This document shows, piece by piece, positions 51,419 through 63,809 of a stretch of 64,000 nt of DNA. The DNA comes from Asterella californica (taxonomy: Eukaryota > Streptophyta > Marchantiopsida > Marchantiales > Aytoniaceae). Numbering within the stretch: the stretch's first letter is position 1; each line of letters starts with the position of its first letter. The position numbers were made by a program, and so were the translations under genes. Where the stretch lies: assembly GCA_036924285.1 (NCBI GenBank), contig JAYKYS010000001.1, positions 36,083,501-36,147,500 of the forward strand, given 5' to 3'. Below the pieces are notes generated by a model, which saw only the letters and a list, made by a program, of their open reading frames with translations, was not told the DNA's origin and searched no databases.

Positions 51419-53184
51419 ATTGATCTTGGCGCAACAAAGGACTTTTTGTCTCGGTTGACTATTATGAAGTTAGAAATGGAGTTGAAAAACGATGAGAGTG
51501 AAGAGGTGGAACTACCCAATGGATAGACAGAGAAGATTGATTCTTTATCTCGAAAAGTAGAACTTACTTTAGGTGAATATCAAGAAGAGATTGAATCAAG
51601 AGTAATCAAATTAGCTCATTATGATGTCATATTGGATATGTCGTGGATAGAGTAGTACAATCCTGAAGTAGATTGGAGACGAAAAATAGTGAAAACCAAA
51701 CAATGAAAAATCTTGGAATAGAGTGAGACCTTGAAGACAAACTTATCTTTGTATGTCATAGGTATGAGTGCTATTCATAGTAGCGATGTTTGTTTATTGG
51801 GTTTAATAAAAGAGGTCCCGAGTACACAACTCGACGAACAGATTCTAGAAGGTTGAGAGATGTGGTAGCAGAATATATGGATGTCTTTCTCGATGATCTT
51901 CCTCTAGAGTTACCACCAAAATGACAAATTGATCACAAATTTGAAGTGATTTCGAGGAGCACACCTCCTTGTAAAGCTCCATATATGTTGCAGAAAATGT
52001 TTATACAGCCTAGTGTGTCACCATATGGAGCTCTAGTCCTTTTTGTGAAGAAAAAAGATAACAGTAAGTGGATGTGCATTGATTATTGAGCACTCAATCA
52101 ACATACGGTGAAGAATTAATACCCACTACTTCTGATGGATGACTTGTTTGACCAACTCGAAGGAGCAAAGTACTTCACCAAGCTAGACTTACGGAGCGGT
52201 TACAACTAGATCCGGATTGCCGATGAAGATGTGGAGAGAACTATCTTTTCAACAAGATATGGTCACTTCGAATACTCAGTGATGTCATTCAGTCTCACAA
52301 ATACATCTGTCACTTTCATGAGTATGATGAATGACATATTTTGTCCTTACTTAGATAAACCAGTCGTTGTGTTTCTTATCGACATTCTAATCTATAGAAA
52401 AACATAAGCCTCGTTTGAGAGAGGTCCTCGAAGTCCTCCGCAATAATCAGTTTTATGTCAAATTTTCAAAGTGCAAATTTAGCAAAACAAAGGTGGACTA
52501 CATGAGACACAAAGTGAGTACGGAAGACATTTAAGTCATGACAGATAAGATAGCAATCATTCAACAGTGGAAGGCTCTAGAAGATCATACTCAAGTTAAG
52601 AGTTTTTTTAGGACTGACAAGTTTCTATTGTAGATTTGGTAAGAATTTTGTCAAGATTTCACAACCACTAACCGCGTCGTTAAGCAAAGGAAAGAAATGG
52701 ATGTGGAGAGCAGCGCATGAAATAGGTTTTCAAGCATTGAAGGCTACACTATCATGTCTGATCTTCAAGTAGTACGACTTGAAGAGATCTATGAAGGTGG
52801 CAACGGATACCTCAAGCACAACAGCGGGAGGCTGTGTTGCAGCAAGAATGGAAGGATGGTTGACATCCAATTATATACTTTTCATGAAAGTTACTACGAG
52901 CAGAACAAAATTACGATACCATCGCAAAAGAAGAGTTATTGTCCTCGTCATGAAACATTAGAAGCACTATTTAGGAGAAGGCTTTTATAATCGAGACAAT
53001 CACAAGTCTTTAGTCTATTTAGAGACACAAAAAGATCTCTCAAAGAGACAAATCCGTTTAGATATAATGGAGATAGCGATTCAACATAACAATCACGTAT
53101 GTTGAAGACAAGAAGCAAATTGCTTGTGCATTAACTCACATGCTTGTCTTGTATAACATGATCTTTGAAGTCAAGGTGAATTCC
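51419..53184 (+). pseudogene. relic G protease, RT and RNase H
   Basis: Protease: ATKDFLSRLTIMKLEMELKN and YDVILDMSWIE (51,430-51,660), homologous to A. RT: fingers near 52,010-52,130, [18 protein letters not shown] near 52,150-52,210, and a mutated catalytic segment (FLIDIL) near 52,370. RNase H traces follow to about 53,160. In-frame stops occur every few dozen codons, many of TAG type from CAG or TGG codons. Confidence 0.8.
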
Positions 53185-53460
53185 ACGTGCCCCATGCTAC
53201 TCGGGTTAGAGCCTAAGCTACTGATGCTTTCGGTTACTGGACTTTCACCATCTAGGGTACAGTACTCAACTGCTTTGTCTAGCAGCACAACACTTATTTA
53301 GCTCTCCCACAACCCCATTTTCACGATTTAGGCTACTCGTCGGAAAGCACTCCGACCTTCGATCCTCCGAGCCTCGCTGCGCTTCCCTCTTGATCCTGTC
53401 AGTTTTTTTCTTTTTTGAAAGCATTGAGTTTAGTTATTATTGAGTTATGTGGTTCAACAT
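53185..53460 (-). other. insertion resembling organellar large-subunit rRNA
   Basis: The insertion splits an alignable pol sequence (after GGTGAATTC, before TGACTTCAGGACAAAATT). On the plus strand it reads like reverse-complement LSU rRNA: CCCACAACCCC, then ATTTTCACGATTTAGGCTAC, with TTCGGTTACTGGACTTTCAC earlier. Bacterial-type, plastid and mitochondrial 23S/26S share such text. About 200 bp are rRNA-like; the rest (53,402-53,460) is AT-rich filler. Organelle of origin not determined. Confidence 0.5.
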
Positions 53461-53880
53461 TGACTTCAGGACAAAATTGAATGAAGACACAAGGGTTGAT
53501 GTACAGATTGTAGTAGCCAAAACCTCAAAAATGACTACACGCAATCATGGACTATTCCATGAGGGAAGTTATGGATTCTAGATTATTCAAAACTGCGTAT
53601 CACCATATTAACTGAATGTCACGATTCAATAATTGCATGACAGATGGGAGCAGAGAAGACATCAGACGCAATCCAACGAGTTTTCTATTGGTCCAACATG
53701 ATGAAAGATGTTGCAGCATACATCAGGAGTTCTCCAATTTATCAATAAAACAAGGCTACAAATCAAGCTCATGCCGATCTTCTTCAACTCCTTCCTTTCT
53801 CTTCCAAATGTTGAGAACATGTTAGTATGAACTTAGTGTGTGAACTACCCTTGACCAGTTCAGATTTTGACTCCATAAAT
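53461..53880 (+). pseudogene. relic G integrase start
   Basis: Homologous to A around TTRNHGLFHEG, ITLTECHD-like text near 53,600-53,625 (zinc-motif histidines), QRVFYWSNMMKDVAAYIRS and, at the end, FELP-like core start (ELPLTSSDFDSINVV) near 53,830-53,880. The homology ends there. Confidence 0.7.
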
Positions 53881-54869
53881 GTGGTGCTTACAGTTTGCAA
53901 ATTTTGGGATTTTTCAAAAGTTTTAAGTTTACGTTTTGTATATATAATTGAATTAACTTTGTTAATTGAGTTTACCCTCTGCTTAGCAGAAAGATGGACT
54001 TAAGACAGATTTTTTGGGAAAAAGCTGACTTCTTCCAGAAGAGAGAATCCAGAAGATAAAGTGCGAGTCTTCTAGAGGAGTCTCATGACTATAATTAAGA
54101 GATATGTCAACCTAGTACCAGGTGGAAGACAATTATTACAGTACACTTAAAATTTGCAAAATTGAAGTCAACGCACTGCAATCGCATTGTATACATTAAT
54201 CTGCAAGCACGCAAAGGATTCGTTATTTTCATCACGAGAAGACTTGATCCATTTGTAGATTTTACCTATGAACTGCGTGTAAAACTAGGAAACCCCATGC
54301 TATACGAATGCACTGAACCTAACCTCTATCCAAATAGTCTGGATACAGTGCACTTGAGTCATAAACACACGCTGATCAGTTTCCAAAGTCCAGTTACAAA
54401 TGTGTGAAGAATTTCTGCATAAACTCACTCTCGGTGCTCGAGTACTTGAAGCCCCATCTTATGTGTGTAATTTGTGTTTATGTAATTTATGTTGTGTGTG
54501 ATGTTTTTTGTGATGAACTAATCACTAGTTTAAATTTGTAAATTTTATTTTATTATGGTTCATAATAAAATAATATTATATAATCATTTGAAGTAAGATA
54601 ATTTATTAATGTATTGTTAATACTTTTCCAATTACAACTAACCACATGAACAAATGTACGAAAATGATCTCAAATGAGAATATCATATAACTTTGAAACT
54701 TTTCAAAAGTTCATGAATGAATTTTGTTAAAGTTTCAAGTTGCAACTGGAGTCACAAGATAGTAGAATGACATTCAAGGAAAAATCGAGATAATTAAGAA
54801 AGGTTCAAGGAAAGTTTTTTAAATTCTTCAATATTTTATATTATTTAAATTGTACTTACAAACACGCGT
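53881..54869. other. noncoding
   Basis: No supported gene. An 81-codon frame at 54,162-54,407 has no recognisable motif. The stretch is AT-rich from about 54,470. Confidence 0.4.
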
Positions 54870-55029
54870 TTGAGTTTATGCAAGCTAAACCACGGTGACG
54901 GTGCATGCTGTCATTATCGGATGGCAGAATGCACCGCTTACCGTACTTTTACCGTACACGCGTATAGCGTATGGCTAGTGCCTCGCGCTATTTCGGAAAC
55001 CAGTGGCTTTTACGCGCCGGCGAAACTTT

Positions 55030-55190
55030 TCTTCGGTGTACCAAGAGCGTCTAGGTTGAGTGCACTGGAGTTATACATTGGTCTCGTGGAGTCTAGGTTC
55101 AGTGCAACTCCAAGGTTCAGTGCACTGGAGTTGCACATTGGCCTCGAGGAGTCCAGGTTCAGTGCACTGGAGTTGCACATTGGACTAGTT
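55030..55190. repeat. imperfect ~45-bp tandem repeats with inverted repeat
   Basis: The unit AGGTTCAGTGCACTGGAGTT followed by a CACATTGG segment occurs about three and a half times (near 55,050, 55,090, 55,110 and 55,155). A perfect 11-bp inverted pair GTGCAACTCCA / TGGAGTTGCAC lies at about 55,101-55,135. The 107-codon frame over it is repeat-driven. Confidence 0.75.
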
Positions 55191-55199
55191 TAACGCGGT

Positions 55200-57030
55200 G
55201 GAAACGCTAACCGGGGCATCAAGGGGCAGTTCCAGCTAGCGGTTTGTGGTTTCTTTGAACTTCTAAAGTTTCTCAGGGGCTTGCCTGTTCTTCTTTGCCT
55301 TTCCTTTGTTATCCAAGTTCATTGTTGTGCTGGGGGTTTTGCCACACCTGTTACTGTTATATATATCACTACTTTGTGATGACAATTGTAATGACAATTC
55401 TTTTAGCAACTAATATAATATCTTTAGAAACCTACGTGCGTTTATCATCGATACATTTCACCAGAACCCTTTAGATTCGGACTCCAGTTAATTTATACCA
55501 TTGTATACTCTGAGAAAGTTCGTATCCAACCATCAATCTGGGAATCCTATATGTGGTCTAAGCATGGTTAAACAAAGCCAATATGACCTATATTCGAAAA
55601 CTATTCTGTATATCGTAGTCCTTATAGGATCATGATTGCCCATGGTTTCGTGTTGATTTTTCTAAGACTTATTATGTTTGTGGGTTATGAAACAGCATGT
55701 AAAAGTTCACTACAAAACCTTCGTTTATACACGACTTAGTTCACCTCAAAACAAGCAACTTCGATTCCGCGCAGTCACTTCCATTCGTTTTTCTTATCTA
55801 GTATCCCAAACTAATCAGTTGCTGTAAACTCAAGAACATGACTCATAATCCCGGCCAAATTAATGATTCTTGGTTGGTGAAATCCACTCACTAGAAAATA
55901 TTCCACCAGTTTTCGTCTAACAGAAGATATGGGATCCTCAAGGTTAGAAACTAGCTAAATATGCATCCCAAAGTGCCCCGGAGAACGTAGACCAGGGAAG
56001 AGGACAAGCGAGATAACATGAGAAAATCGAGAAAATAGATTGGTTTTGTCGTGGGATGGATTCGGGGAGGTTTTTCGGAAGGTTTAGATTTTTTTACTGA
56101 AGTTTTCTTGTATTGTCTCTGCTATTCGTGTTATATATACTAAACTAAAATTTCAGTCTAAATTTTTGTAAAAGTGTTAAATGATAGATGAACGGAGAGT
56201 CACGGTTTCATCGAACATAACCCGTAAGCATATCACACCAGAATTCACTTCTCAAAATACGAGACCAGACTCTGGATAGAAAGAAGTTTTAATTTATAAT
56301 GAATATTAATCTATTAGAAAATAAATTAATGAGCACACGACTTTCTGCATCTGAAGATGGAGAGGGTGAATATGCATATGTAGAAACGTGTAAGGTAGCT
56401 AAATGTCATCTTCCCGTGCCGATGAAAAGGGTGGTCGGATTCACAAATGGACATGGGAATCTAACTTTCTTGGAAGAGGTGCAGTCTGGAGGCGGGCCAA
56501 GAAGGAAACCAAGAAATGTAGTGTTCTCTTGTACGTTTGCAAAAGTGAAATGCAGGAGGTTTTTTAGCTGTAGATACCCCATTTTTCAGATTTGAACTCG
56601 AACGTCCTCAGAGTGAAGTAATTTACTTGTCCTGCTTCTCGTGAACTTAGAGATGGTGCAATGTTGCACTGTAAATTAACGGACCCAGTTTCAACTGTAT
56701 TAAAGCCTTACATGCGGGAAGCGCTACTGTACGGTGGATTACCTGGAAACGTCTTGCTTACTCTACTCTAGCGTTGTACAAATAAATATATCACTGTCGG
56801 TACGTTCTAGTTCAACTCTAGGAAATGGGGATGTACAAGTCAAAACCTCGAAATACAGCAATAGATTCTACCGATGAACAGAGTACTTAACCTTTGAGTG
56901 GTGTATGGAGTCGTCTGCACTAGAAAGAGCTTCCGTGTACTTCAACCCTACAGCTGTGGCACAGTTTTGCAAATCAATGCGTGCTTAATTAAAGATCACA
57001 CGCACTTAATTAATGATCAGGCGTGTACGG
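55200..57030. other. noncoding, mostly AT-rich
   Basis: No credible gene. Near 55,960 is a copy of the AATATGCATCCCAAA motif. Near 56,346 is a member of the purine-hairpin family (CATCTGAAGATGGAGAGGGTG, then AATATGCATATG). A 98-codon frame at 56,299-56,595 covers that repeat and is not convincing as a gene. Confidence 0.5.
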
Positions 57031-57190
57031 AGAGCTACCAGTGCGTGCGAGAGAAAGCTGCCCGCTATTTCCTAAACCTCACGGGAAGACAAATTTTTCT
57101 AAGGCAGTGGAGAGCTACCAGTGCGTGCGAGAGAAAGCTGCCCGCTATTTCCTAAACCTCACGGGAAGACAAATTTTTCTAAGGCAGTGG
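57031..57190. repeat. perfect 80-bp tandem duplication
   Basis: Units 57,031-57,110 and 57,111-57,190 are identical (AGAGCTACCAGTGCGTGCGA ... AAGGCAGTGG). The identity marks it as recent compared with neighbouring repeats. Confidence 0.95.
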
Positions 57191-57224
57191 ACCCTAAGAC
57201 CGTAGAGCTCCAAGAACCCTAAGA

Positions 57225-57345
57225 CTGCGGCCTGCGGCCGCAACGTCAAAATGAACACTGCAGGGATTGAACCCAGGACTTCCCCGCTCTATTTTCACAC
57301 TCTCACCACCACGCTGCCACGAGGAGATGATAGGATCCTCTCCCG
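57225..57345 (-). repeat. tRNA-derived SINE fossil
   Basis: On the minus strand an A-box-like TGGCAGCGTGGTGGTGAGAG (about 57,301-57,320) and a B box GGGTTCAATCCC (about 57,264-57,275) have tRNA-gene spacing. No flanking duplication found. Confidence 0.45.
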
Positions 57346-57484
57346 CACAGTAATAAAGTCTTGCCACTTGATCTCTACATCTCCAGCTCGAATTTCTCCC
57401 TCGCTTACCCGGATTCGAGCGTGCTGCATTTAAACTCACACGAGAAACGCTGCATTCATTTACGCCATTGTGCCACAGCTGTAG

Positions 57485-57605
57485 GCTTGGTGTACTTTGA
57501 GCCTGAAGTGTCCAGCAGTACTATACTTTGAGCAGGATCTGGATCTCCAGGATCTCCCTCTTTCGGAATCAATCCAACAATGTACTTTGAGCCTGAAGAA
57601 AAGAT
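57485..57605. repeat. short repeats of TACTTTGAGCCTGAAG type
   Basis: TGTACTTTGAGCCTGAAG occurs at about 57,489 and 57,580, with a variant ATACTTTGAGCAGGATCT between them at about 57,523. A small local duplication; no gene. Confidence 0.6.
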
Positions 57606-59200
57606 TCCCTCCGTGATGGACACTTCTACGACAGCTTTTTGATCGAGAGATTCAGTATTTTCATAAACGTGTGTTATATATAAATGTTATGTTACTCTAA
57701 TTAACTACAGAAAGAAATATTGAAAATTTACTAGAGAAAAGGGAGTATGTATGCAGTTAGTTGTTCACATATGATCAAAATGCACGACAGTGCACGGGTT
57801 AATTTATTAGTATTTAACTTGAATGCCAAAAGAGTCAAGTAATAAATCAATTTACATCATATATTAATGTATATTTGGTTACAAAAGTGTGCACTTGTAC
57901 TCTCGGAAGAGTTTCGGCGTGTTCTCTCTTTATGGATTTAGACCAGATACCTCACATCCACCTCTTTCATTAATAATGAATAGTTATCCAAATATTTTAT
58001 GTTTTAATTATTTTAGCTTACATGTTCCTGACAACACAAAACAATATATGACGCCAAATGATAGCGAAGATGTTTTCTATTATTTATGATCCACTTTTAG
58101 AACTTAGCTCCGTCGTGATCACAACCAATCTCCATCCAGAATTTTCTCTTACGTTTCGCTTTCTTTTTTCCTTCTTTCCTGCCGAAGTTAATATTGTAGG
58201 TATATTTATACCACAAGTTCCATAGCATCGTCTATTTTCTACAGGCATTACGGTTTTTAGAACCTAATATCAGCGCCAGCCTAGATCCTGCATCTCGTGT
58301 AAAGTGCCTCGGCAACTTTTCTAGAAAATCAGGATAAGTAGAGAAGGCGTAGAATAATTTCTGTCTCTAAACACACAAAAAAGTGAAAATTACTAAAAAA
58401 TGCCTCTGAGTTAACACAAAAATCAGTCAACTGTAACAAACCGCCGGAAAATTACAGGTAAGCAGGCAAAACCTAGGCTGGATCTGCCTAATATGCATCC
58501 AAAACGACCAATACCGAGAAGAAAAATGGAAAAGGCAAGTGTGCGAGACTGAGCAAAGTTTAGTTTTTTCACTGGTCTTGCATTGTGAAGAACGTAACTT
58601 TATTTTGTGAAAAATATAAACAAGAAAAGTTTATTAATGTAACGAATTATTTTAGCACATTCAGACTACAAATGAAGTCATATGAGTCTTATGTGTGCAT
58701 GGAAGACACTGCAAGGAAACTCGACCGCTAGAAACTTCTTTGTAACAAAGGGCTTGCATTACATAGGTGATTTGCATGCATATTTACCTCTTCTATTTTC
58801 AGAAGAGTAGAATATTGCAGAGCGGTTTAATTTATCATCTTCTTTTTTTTACGACGAGAAAGGTTATAAATTATAACAATAACTATTTTTTGATGAGAGA
58901 AGAATTATATCTTATGATTCCTGGAGTTAGGACCAGGATTGTATTAATTCTTCACAGGAACTTCCAAGAGTTCCTTGTCAACTTCACTGCATCAAACCTT
59001 ATATTCGTCACTTATTTTATTTACTATTTGATGCTTGTAATTTGGTTGGAACTCTTTTCAAATGGAAATTTATATCATAAACAAAGTTGTTGTTCCATAT
59101 TCGTAAACTTAACCAAAACATACGAATCTAACATGAAACATGACGAAGAGCAAACTCTCTTTCATTGACAATGAACCTTCATAACGATCATTGACATGTT
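57606..59200. other. noncoding, AT-rich
   Basis: No supported gene; longer frames here (for example 58,767-59,168) are AT-rich and lack motifs. A minus-strand member of the hairpin family lies near 58,757-58,812, and an AATATGCATCC motif near 58,490. Confidence 0.5.
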
Positions 59201-59235
59201 ATATTATAGAATGTCAAAATCGCATGAGAAGAGAT

Positions 59236-59340
59236 TGCTATTTGACCCCGAGCATTAGCTCGATAGGTATCAGTGGCAGTTCTCACTCTCCAGACCATGG
59301 TTCTACTCCAGTCTTTTTTCCATGGGGTTTTGGCATTCGA
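59236..59340 (+). repeat. tRNA-derived SINE fossil
   Basis: GAGCATTAGCTCGATAGG (A box) and GGTTCTACTCC (B box, near 59,299-59,309) with CAGTGGCAGTTCTCACTC between them give a good tRNA-like head, followed by a T-rich run. It is not a functional tRNA because the acceptor arm is missing. Confidence 0.5.
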
Positions 59341-60040
59341 GTTCCGTGCTTGAAAGTTGAATACGCGATCTTACTCTGCTTGGTCGGGTTTATGAGAATT
59401 CTAATACAAGTTTAGTCAAATTTAGCGTCTAGCAAAATACTCAGACATGAGTCGGATTCTCTAGCTTGTCCATGTCTTCGGGTTTTTATGTGCTCGAGAT
59501 GCTGTTCATCTAAATGCTATATCTATCATCTATTATTTGATTCTATCGTTAGATCTTATACCCATCTACTAAGTGTAATAATTTTTATTTTATTTTTTTA
59601 AAAATTAATCATAAAAATATATTTTGCTGTTTATAGAAGAAAGTGTTTTTTGCCGTGATGCACTTTCGGTGAAAGTTTTACTACTAAGAGAAAACAGCAA
59701 CATTCTGCTAAAAAAATGAGAAGGTCTAGATTGGAGCTGGAAACTCACGGTGACAAATTCATCAAATAATAACATTATCTTGTGTTTTATCACAAACAAG
59801 GTTGTAACACTAGAATCTATCTAAATAAAGAATGATATTTGTTATATAATCAATTATTATCTACACGTCATAAAAAACTTGATTGGTGTCCTTCATCTGT
59901 CGTCCTTTGTCCTCCAGTCCAGTCCCAGTGATGTACTTTTTCCCATGCTACTTCCACGTGAAATGTAGAGTTTTAGATCGATGTCTCGATTGTTCGAGTT
60001 CCTCCTTCCTGCTGCTGAGCACGCTCGAGAACATGGAACA
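59341..60040. other. noncoding
   Basis: AT-rich stretch with no supported gene or repeat. Confidence 0.4.
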
Positions 60041-60044
60041 GAAA

Positions 60045-60320
60045 GCGACGCAATGGATACCAAATGTATGGAGAGAAATTTTTTTAACGACTTTGGCGCA
60101 TAAGCTGACCAAGTAAATAGTAGATGGAAAGACCCCATCAAGCCGAACAAGGGGAAACTGAGGGACCCCAAGCGCCAAGCAACCAACACCCCGGAGGGGA
60201 AGATTTCACCGAGAGCAGGGAACACGTTTTCCGTTTCTTGTCTACTTGTCATCTAAAGGGTCCCACCGATACGAGATGAGGTAAAAAGGCAAGATTCTGC
60301 TGTCTCCAGTTTCATAGCTT
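60045..60320 (+). repeat. dispersed repeat family R, copy 1
   Basis: Shares a track with copies at 62,120 and 63,810: GCGACGCAATG, GATGGAAAGACC, CATCAAGC, AAGG.., CCAAGC.CCAAGCAAC, then CCCCGGAGGGGAAGA. Copy 1 is the most diverged and carries an insertion of about 50 bp after GAATGGATACC-like text. Downstream AGATTCTGCTG is shared with copy 2. Confidence 0.65.
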
Positions 60321-61713
60321 ATGTTTACAAGAGCCCAGTCAAAATTCTCGAATGCTTCACGGTGACACTCATCGTTCGTCATCATGGCGCTACTGTAGGT
60401 TCTCGTTCTTCCAAACTTGTTGGAGTCGCCGTTCCTATCCCTGATTCCTGAATCTTCCCGGAGTCTTGGGAGGACACGACACGACTCAAGAGTAAGAAAA
60501 CTTCCAAAGATGATGCGCCTACAATGATACTTTCTCGCCTACGACTCTAGACTCTAGAGTTGGGTTTGGGGCCTGCATTCGGGTTTCCGTAGGTATATGT
60601 CGCGTTTCGGTTATTCTTTCTCGATGACTTTCTCCCGTGATAAAATACTTAATACTTATCATCAAGCAGTTAGCTGTAAAACTCCACTCACGTTTGACGG
60701 CTGGTTTACGACAATAAAATGGTCACCCGGTTACATTTGAGTTCCAACTTTGAGTGCAATGATTTCCAAATCGTTTTTCTTAACTTTTTGATGCTTGCTA
60801 CTATTTGTCCAAGATTTTTTGCAAACAACTTACTTCCCCTTTTGTAAAGTTTCTGACTGAATGTTCGATTATACTTTTTCTTCGATGAGAATTGGTCTAC
60901 TTTCACCGCAAACCGTCTGGAGCAATGCTGTGCATTTCTCGTGGAATCTCGACTGGGGAAAGAGTTGCTCACTATGGGTGAGCCGCACCATGTTTTTTGG
61001 AGGTTGTTTTTTGCTCTGTATGTTTGGACTTGAAGATCGTAATAAGAGAGTCATCTCACTGTGTTCAGTTTTTTACTTTTCAACTGGAACTTCTCCACAG
61101 TTTCAAGAAAAATCTCTGTGAATCCTTCCGTTGCTTTTTGCTTAATAGTTTTTTGTACTAGCATGTCTCTGGCCTTGGTAATAATGCTGGGTTCTCTGAG
61201 GAAAGGAACTCTAGTACCCTAAAATGAAAGTAGGTGTGATGCAACTAGTTTATTATTACAAAAGACTACAATGAACTACACGTGTGAAACATCTTCGGGA
61301 ACACTAGTTTTCTAAGAAAAATCTGAAAAATCATACTCATAAGCTTAGTACAATATATTGTTGCCTATATAGCCTATATTGTTGATATGTGAGAAGGAGT
61401 GACATATTGCAGTCCCTTACATTGAGTGACATACACTTATGTCCCTCACTAAGTCCACTTTCTATGCTGTAGCAAATGCATAGCCTTGCCTAGCAGCTCC
61501 TTGTTTACCTTTCAACTGCTAATAGCCGTTCATTCTCCCTCTTCCGAAGATGATGAAAGAGGTGAATAATATAATATATATATGCACAGGGGTGCCACAC
61601 TTTTGTATGCCCGTAGAACGTTTCTTATGCAGCAGATGTGTGTGAAATAAAAATACCAATTTCAGTTCTATGTGGGGTTGCATGTGATTCCTGCCGAGAA
61701 ATAATTATCCCCA
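60321..61713. other. noncoding
   Basis: No supported gene. A member of the purine-hairpin family lies at about 61,540-61,605 (CCTCTTCCGAAGATGATG, AAAGAGGTGAATA, then ATATATATGCA). Confidence 0.45.
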
Positions 61714-61909
61714 GGACTACTGTAAAGTTTTTTTTGTTTAGATTTGTTTTTAGACCTCTTTTCGCTGTGGGGCTTTCTGCAGCCGTATGCTGCTGCCCTT
61801 GCACAGCATGAGTCCCCCCGCCAGGAGGACTCGACCCCACGCCGCTCGGGCTACAGGCGGATGGGGTAGCCAACAAGCTATTGCTTGTTGGCTCGGACTA
61901 CTGTAAAGT
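61714..61909 (-). mobile_element. tRNA-derived SINE, second copy
   Basis: The body at 61,729-61,894 is flanked by 15-bp duplications GGACTACTGTAAAGT (61,714-61,728 and 61,895-61,909). On the minus strand it starts with the hairpin AGCCAACAAGC AATA GCTTGTTGGCT, has the same A and B boxes as the copy at 12,643, and ends in an A-rich tail. The two copies differ at only a few positions, so the family was active recently. Confidence 0.92.
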
Positions 61910-62119
61910 AAACTAGCCGGCTCGGGGGTGTACTATCGCCCTTCCGACCATGAAAAGGAATAGATGATCAAGTAAAGGACCGGTCAGTCCACGCTCCTAT
62001 CGTCATCATTACCTAGAGAATAAACTATAGTCACTGGCGGTGACCGTTAAATCTTAATTCCTTATTCCTTTCGTGTAGGGCGAAGATCCAAAAACCTTAC
62101 TGAGTAGAGAAGTTCTTTT

Positions 62120-62385
62120 TAACACGCGACGCAATGAATAGCCAACGGATGGAAAGACCTATCAAGCTTTCCAAGGGAACGAATGACCCGAAGAGCCAAG
62201 CAACTAACGTTCCGAAGAGAAGAACACCGGGGCTAAACCCCGCTATCAGTAGCTCTAAGGTCGTCTATCGCTCCCTAGTAGAGAAAAGATAATAAGGGTG
62301 TCAAAGTAACTTTTTTCTGAAATTAGAGACTCGCGAGAAGGAGTTACGACTTCGGCCAGATTCTGCTGCAGTTTCCTACTGTCAC
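62120..62385 (+). repeat. dispersed repeat family R, copy 2
   Basis: GCGACGCAATGAATAGCCAA ... GGGGCTAAACCCCGCTATCA, followed by GTAGCTCTAAGGTCG. Strong similarity to copy 3 for about 155 bp. The hairpin CGGGGCT / AACCCCG here has one change from the perfect form in copy 3. Confidence 0.8.
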
Positions 62386-63805
62386 TTCAGGAGTTGCTCG
62401 TAAGAAAAGATCACGAGTATTATTTTTCATAGATTTTTACTTTTTCATCTATATTTTTAGAATAGTGAATTTATTGCTCTAAGTACTTCTTCTCAGTATC
62501 AAAGCTGAAAAAAATTAGAGATAATAATCAGTGAGGGCACGAAGCGTACTCCTAACCAACTTACCATTGTGCTAGGGGAAGGAAAAGAAGTAGAATAATA
62601 ATCTGATTAAAATTAGATCGCAATTAGTATCAAATTTTAAATGTTTATGTGTCAATGAGAGATCATCTTTTTGTTTTATTGCCATTGTTCGTTTTTCTCT
62701 TTATCGTTTAACCATCTCAGAAATTATTTCTGGAAAGTCAAACCAAGACAATTCTTGGTTTCAAGCAGAAAGAGAAGGAATTTATTTCAGAGCAATAGAA
62801 GCTCTTGTTCTTCAGTTAAAATTTTCTTTTCCTATTTCCGTGGCTTGGCATCAAAGTGTTTATCTTTTCTATTTAAAAATATATATAAAATAGAACTCGA
62901 TTATACTTTCTCTCTGAACGGGTCAAAATGTAAAATTACATTTTGTCTCATTATTCTTTAATTATCTTTCTCCGGTTCCTCTTCTCTGTTTTTTACACAT
63001 CCTTTAACATTATTCTCAAATTTCTCTTCATGTCATTGTAATATGCTGTTCTTCTGAAGTAGACTGCAACTAGTAGTAGAGATGAAATGTTTACCTTCAA
63101 TTCTCGCTTGTCCTTTTATTTCCTTACTGCCAAAAGCTCAGGAAGCATTCATATTTGTTTATTGGTAAATATCTGAACGTAATAACTGATAGACGGTTTT
63201 GATATATTGGTATCCTATTTGGTTTTGAAACTTCACAGGATCGTATCGATTCGTATGTCACTATCTGAAATTAATAGTTGGTAAAGTTATAAAAAAACTC
63301 TCTTTTACTCAAAAATGACAAACTTTTTCCGGTGGATATTGCAGAAAAACCTCGTACCCCCGAGCACCCACTTTTATATGTTTCAGTGTATTTATAATTT
63401 CGTTTTCTATTTTAATCATAAGAATCGCTAATCATTTTAATCGTGTACAATCAAGTTCAACTGAGCTCTCTGAACTAAAATTTACATGAGAATAGTAGTG
63501 GTAGTGTTATACATAATATTGTTCAGTAAGAGGAGATCTATCTAATGCAATAACTATCAGTCACTTTTGTTAAGCGGTGAAGAGAAGAGAAATAATCTTG
63601 GATCTTTTTTGTTTTCTTATCGGTTTTAAAGATATAGTACTGTTTGACAGAGGTACATCTAAAAAAAGACGTTGAAACTTTGGTACGTATAGAGTAGAAA
63701 GCACGGAGACTCTACTCTTGTCCTCACATAACGTGTTGTTTGGATTCGTCTAACAAACAATTAATTCAACTGACAGGAGATCAGTTTACGTAATGTTATA
63801 AAACG
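62386..63805. other. noncoding, AT-rich
   Basis: No supported gene. A possible SINE head lies on the minus strand near 62,530-62,585 (A-box-like CTAGCACAATGGTAAG), without a B box. Confidence 0.45.
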
Positions 63806-63809
63806 ATGA

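Larger units (their letters stand above)
50842..53880 (+). mobile_element. relic G: decayed member of the chromovirus A family
   Basis: The 5' LTR, primer site and leader are alignable to element A, then a large deletion removes the small ORFs and gag, and pol follows from protease to integrase with stops throughout. An organellar rRNA-like piece of about 275 bp interrupts the integrase start. No 3' LTR was found. It is much older than A. Confidence 0.8.

Noticed and set aside
54870..55193. 107-codon ORF as a gene with internal protein repeats
   Set aside because: The repeated peptide (SALELHIGL) is produced by ~45-bp DNA tandem repeats; nothing suggests protein-level constraint.
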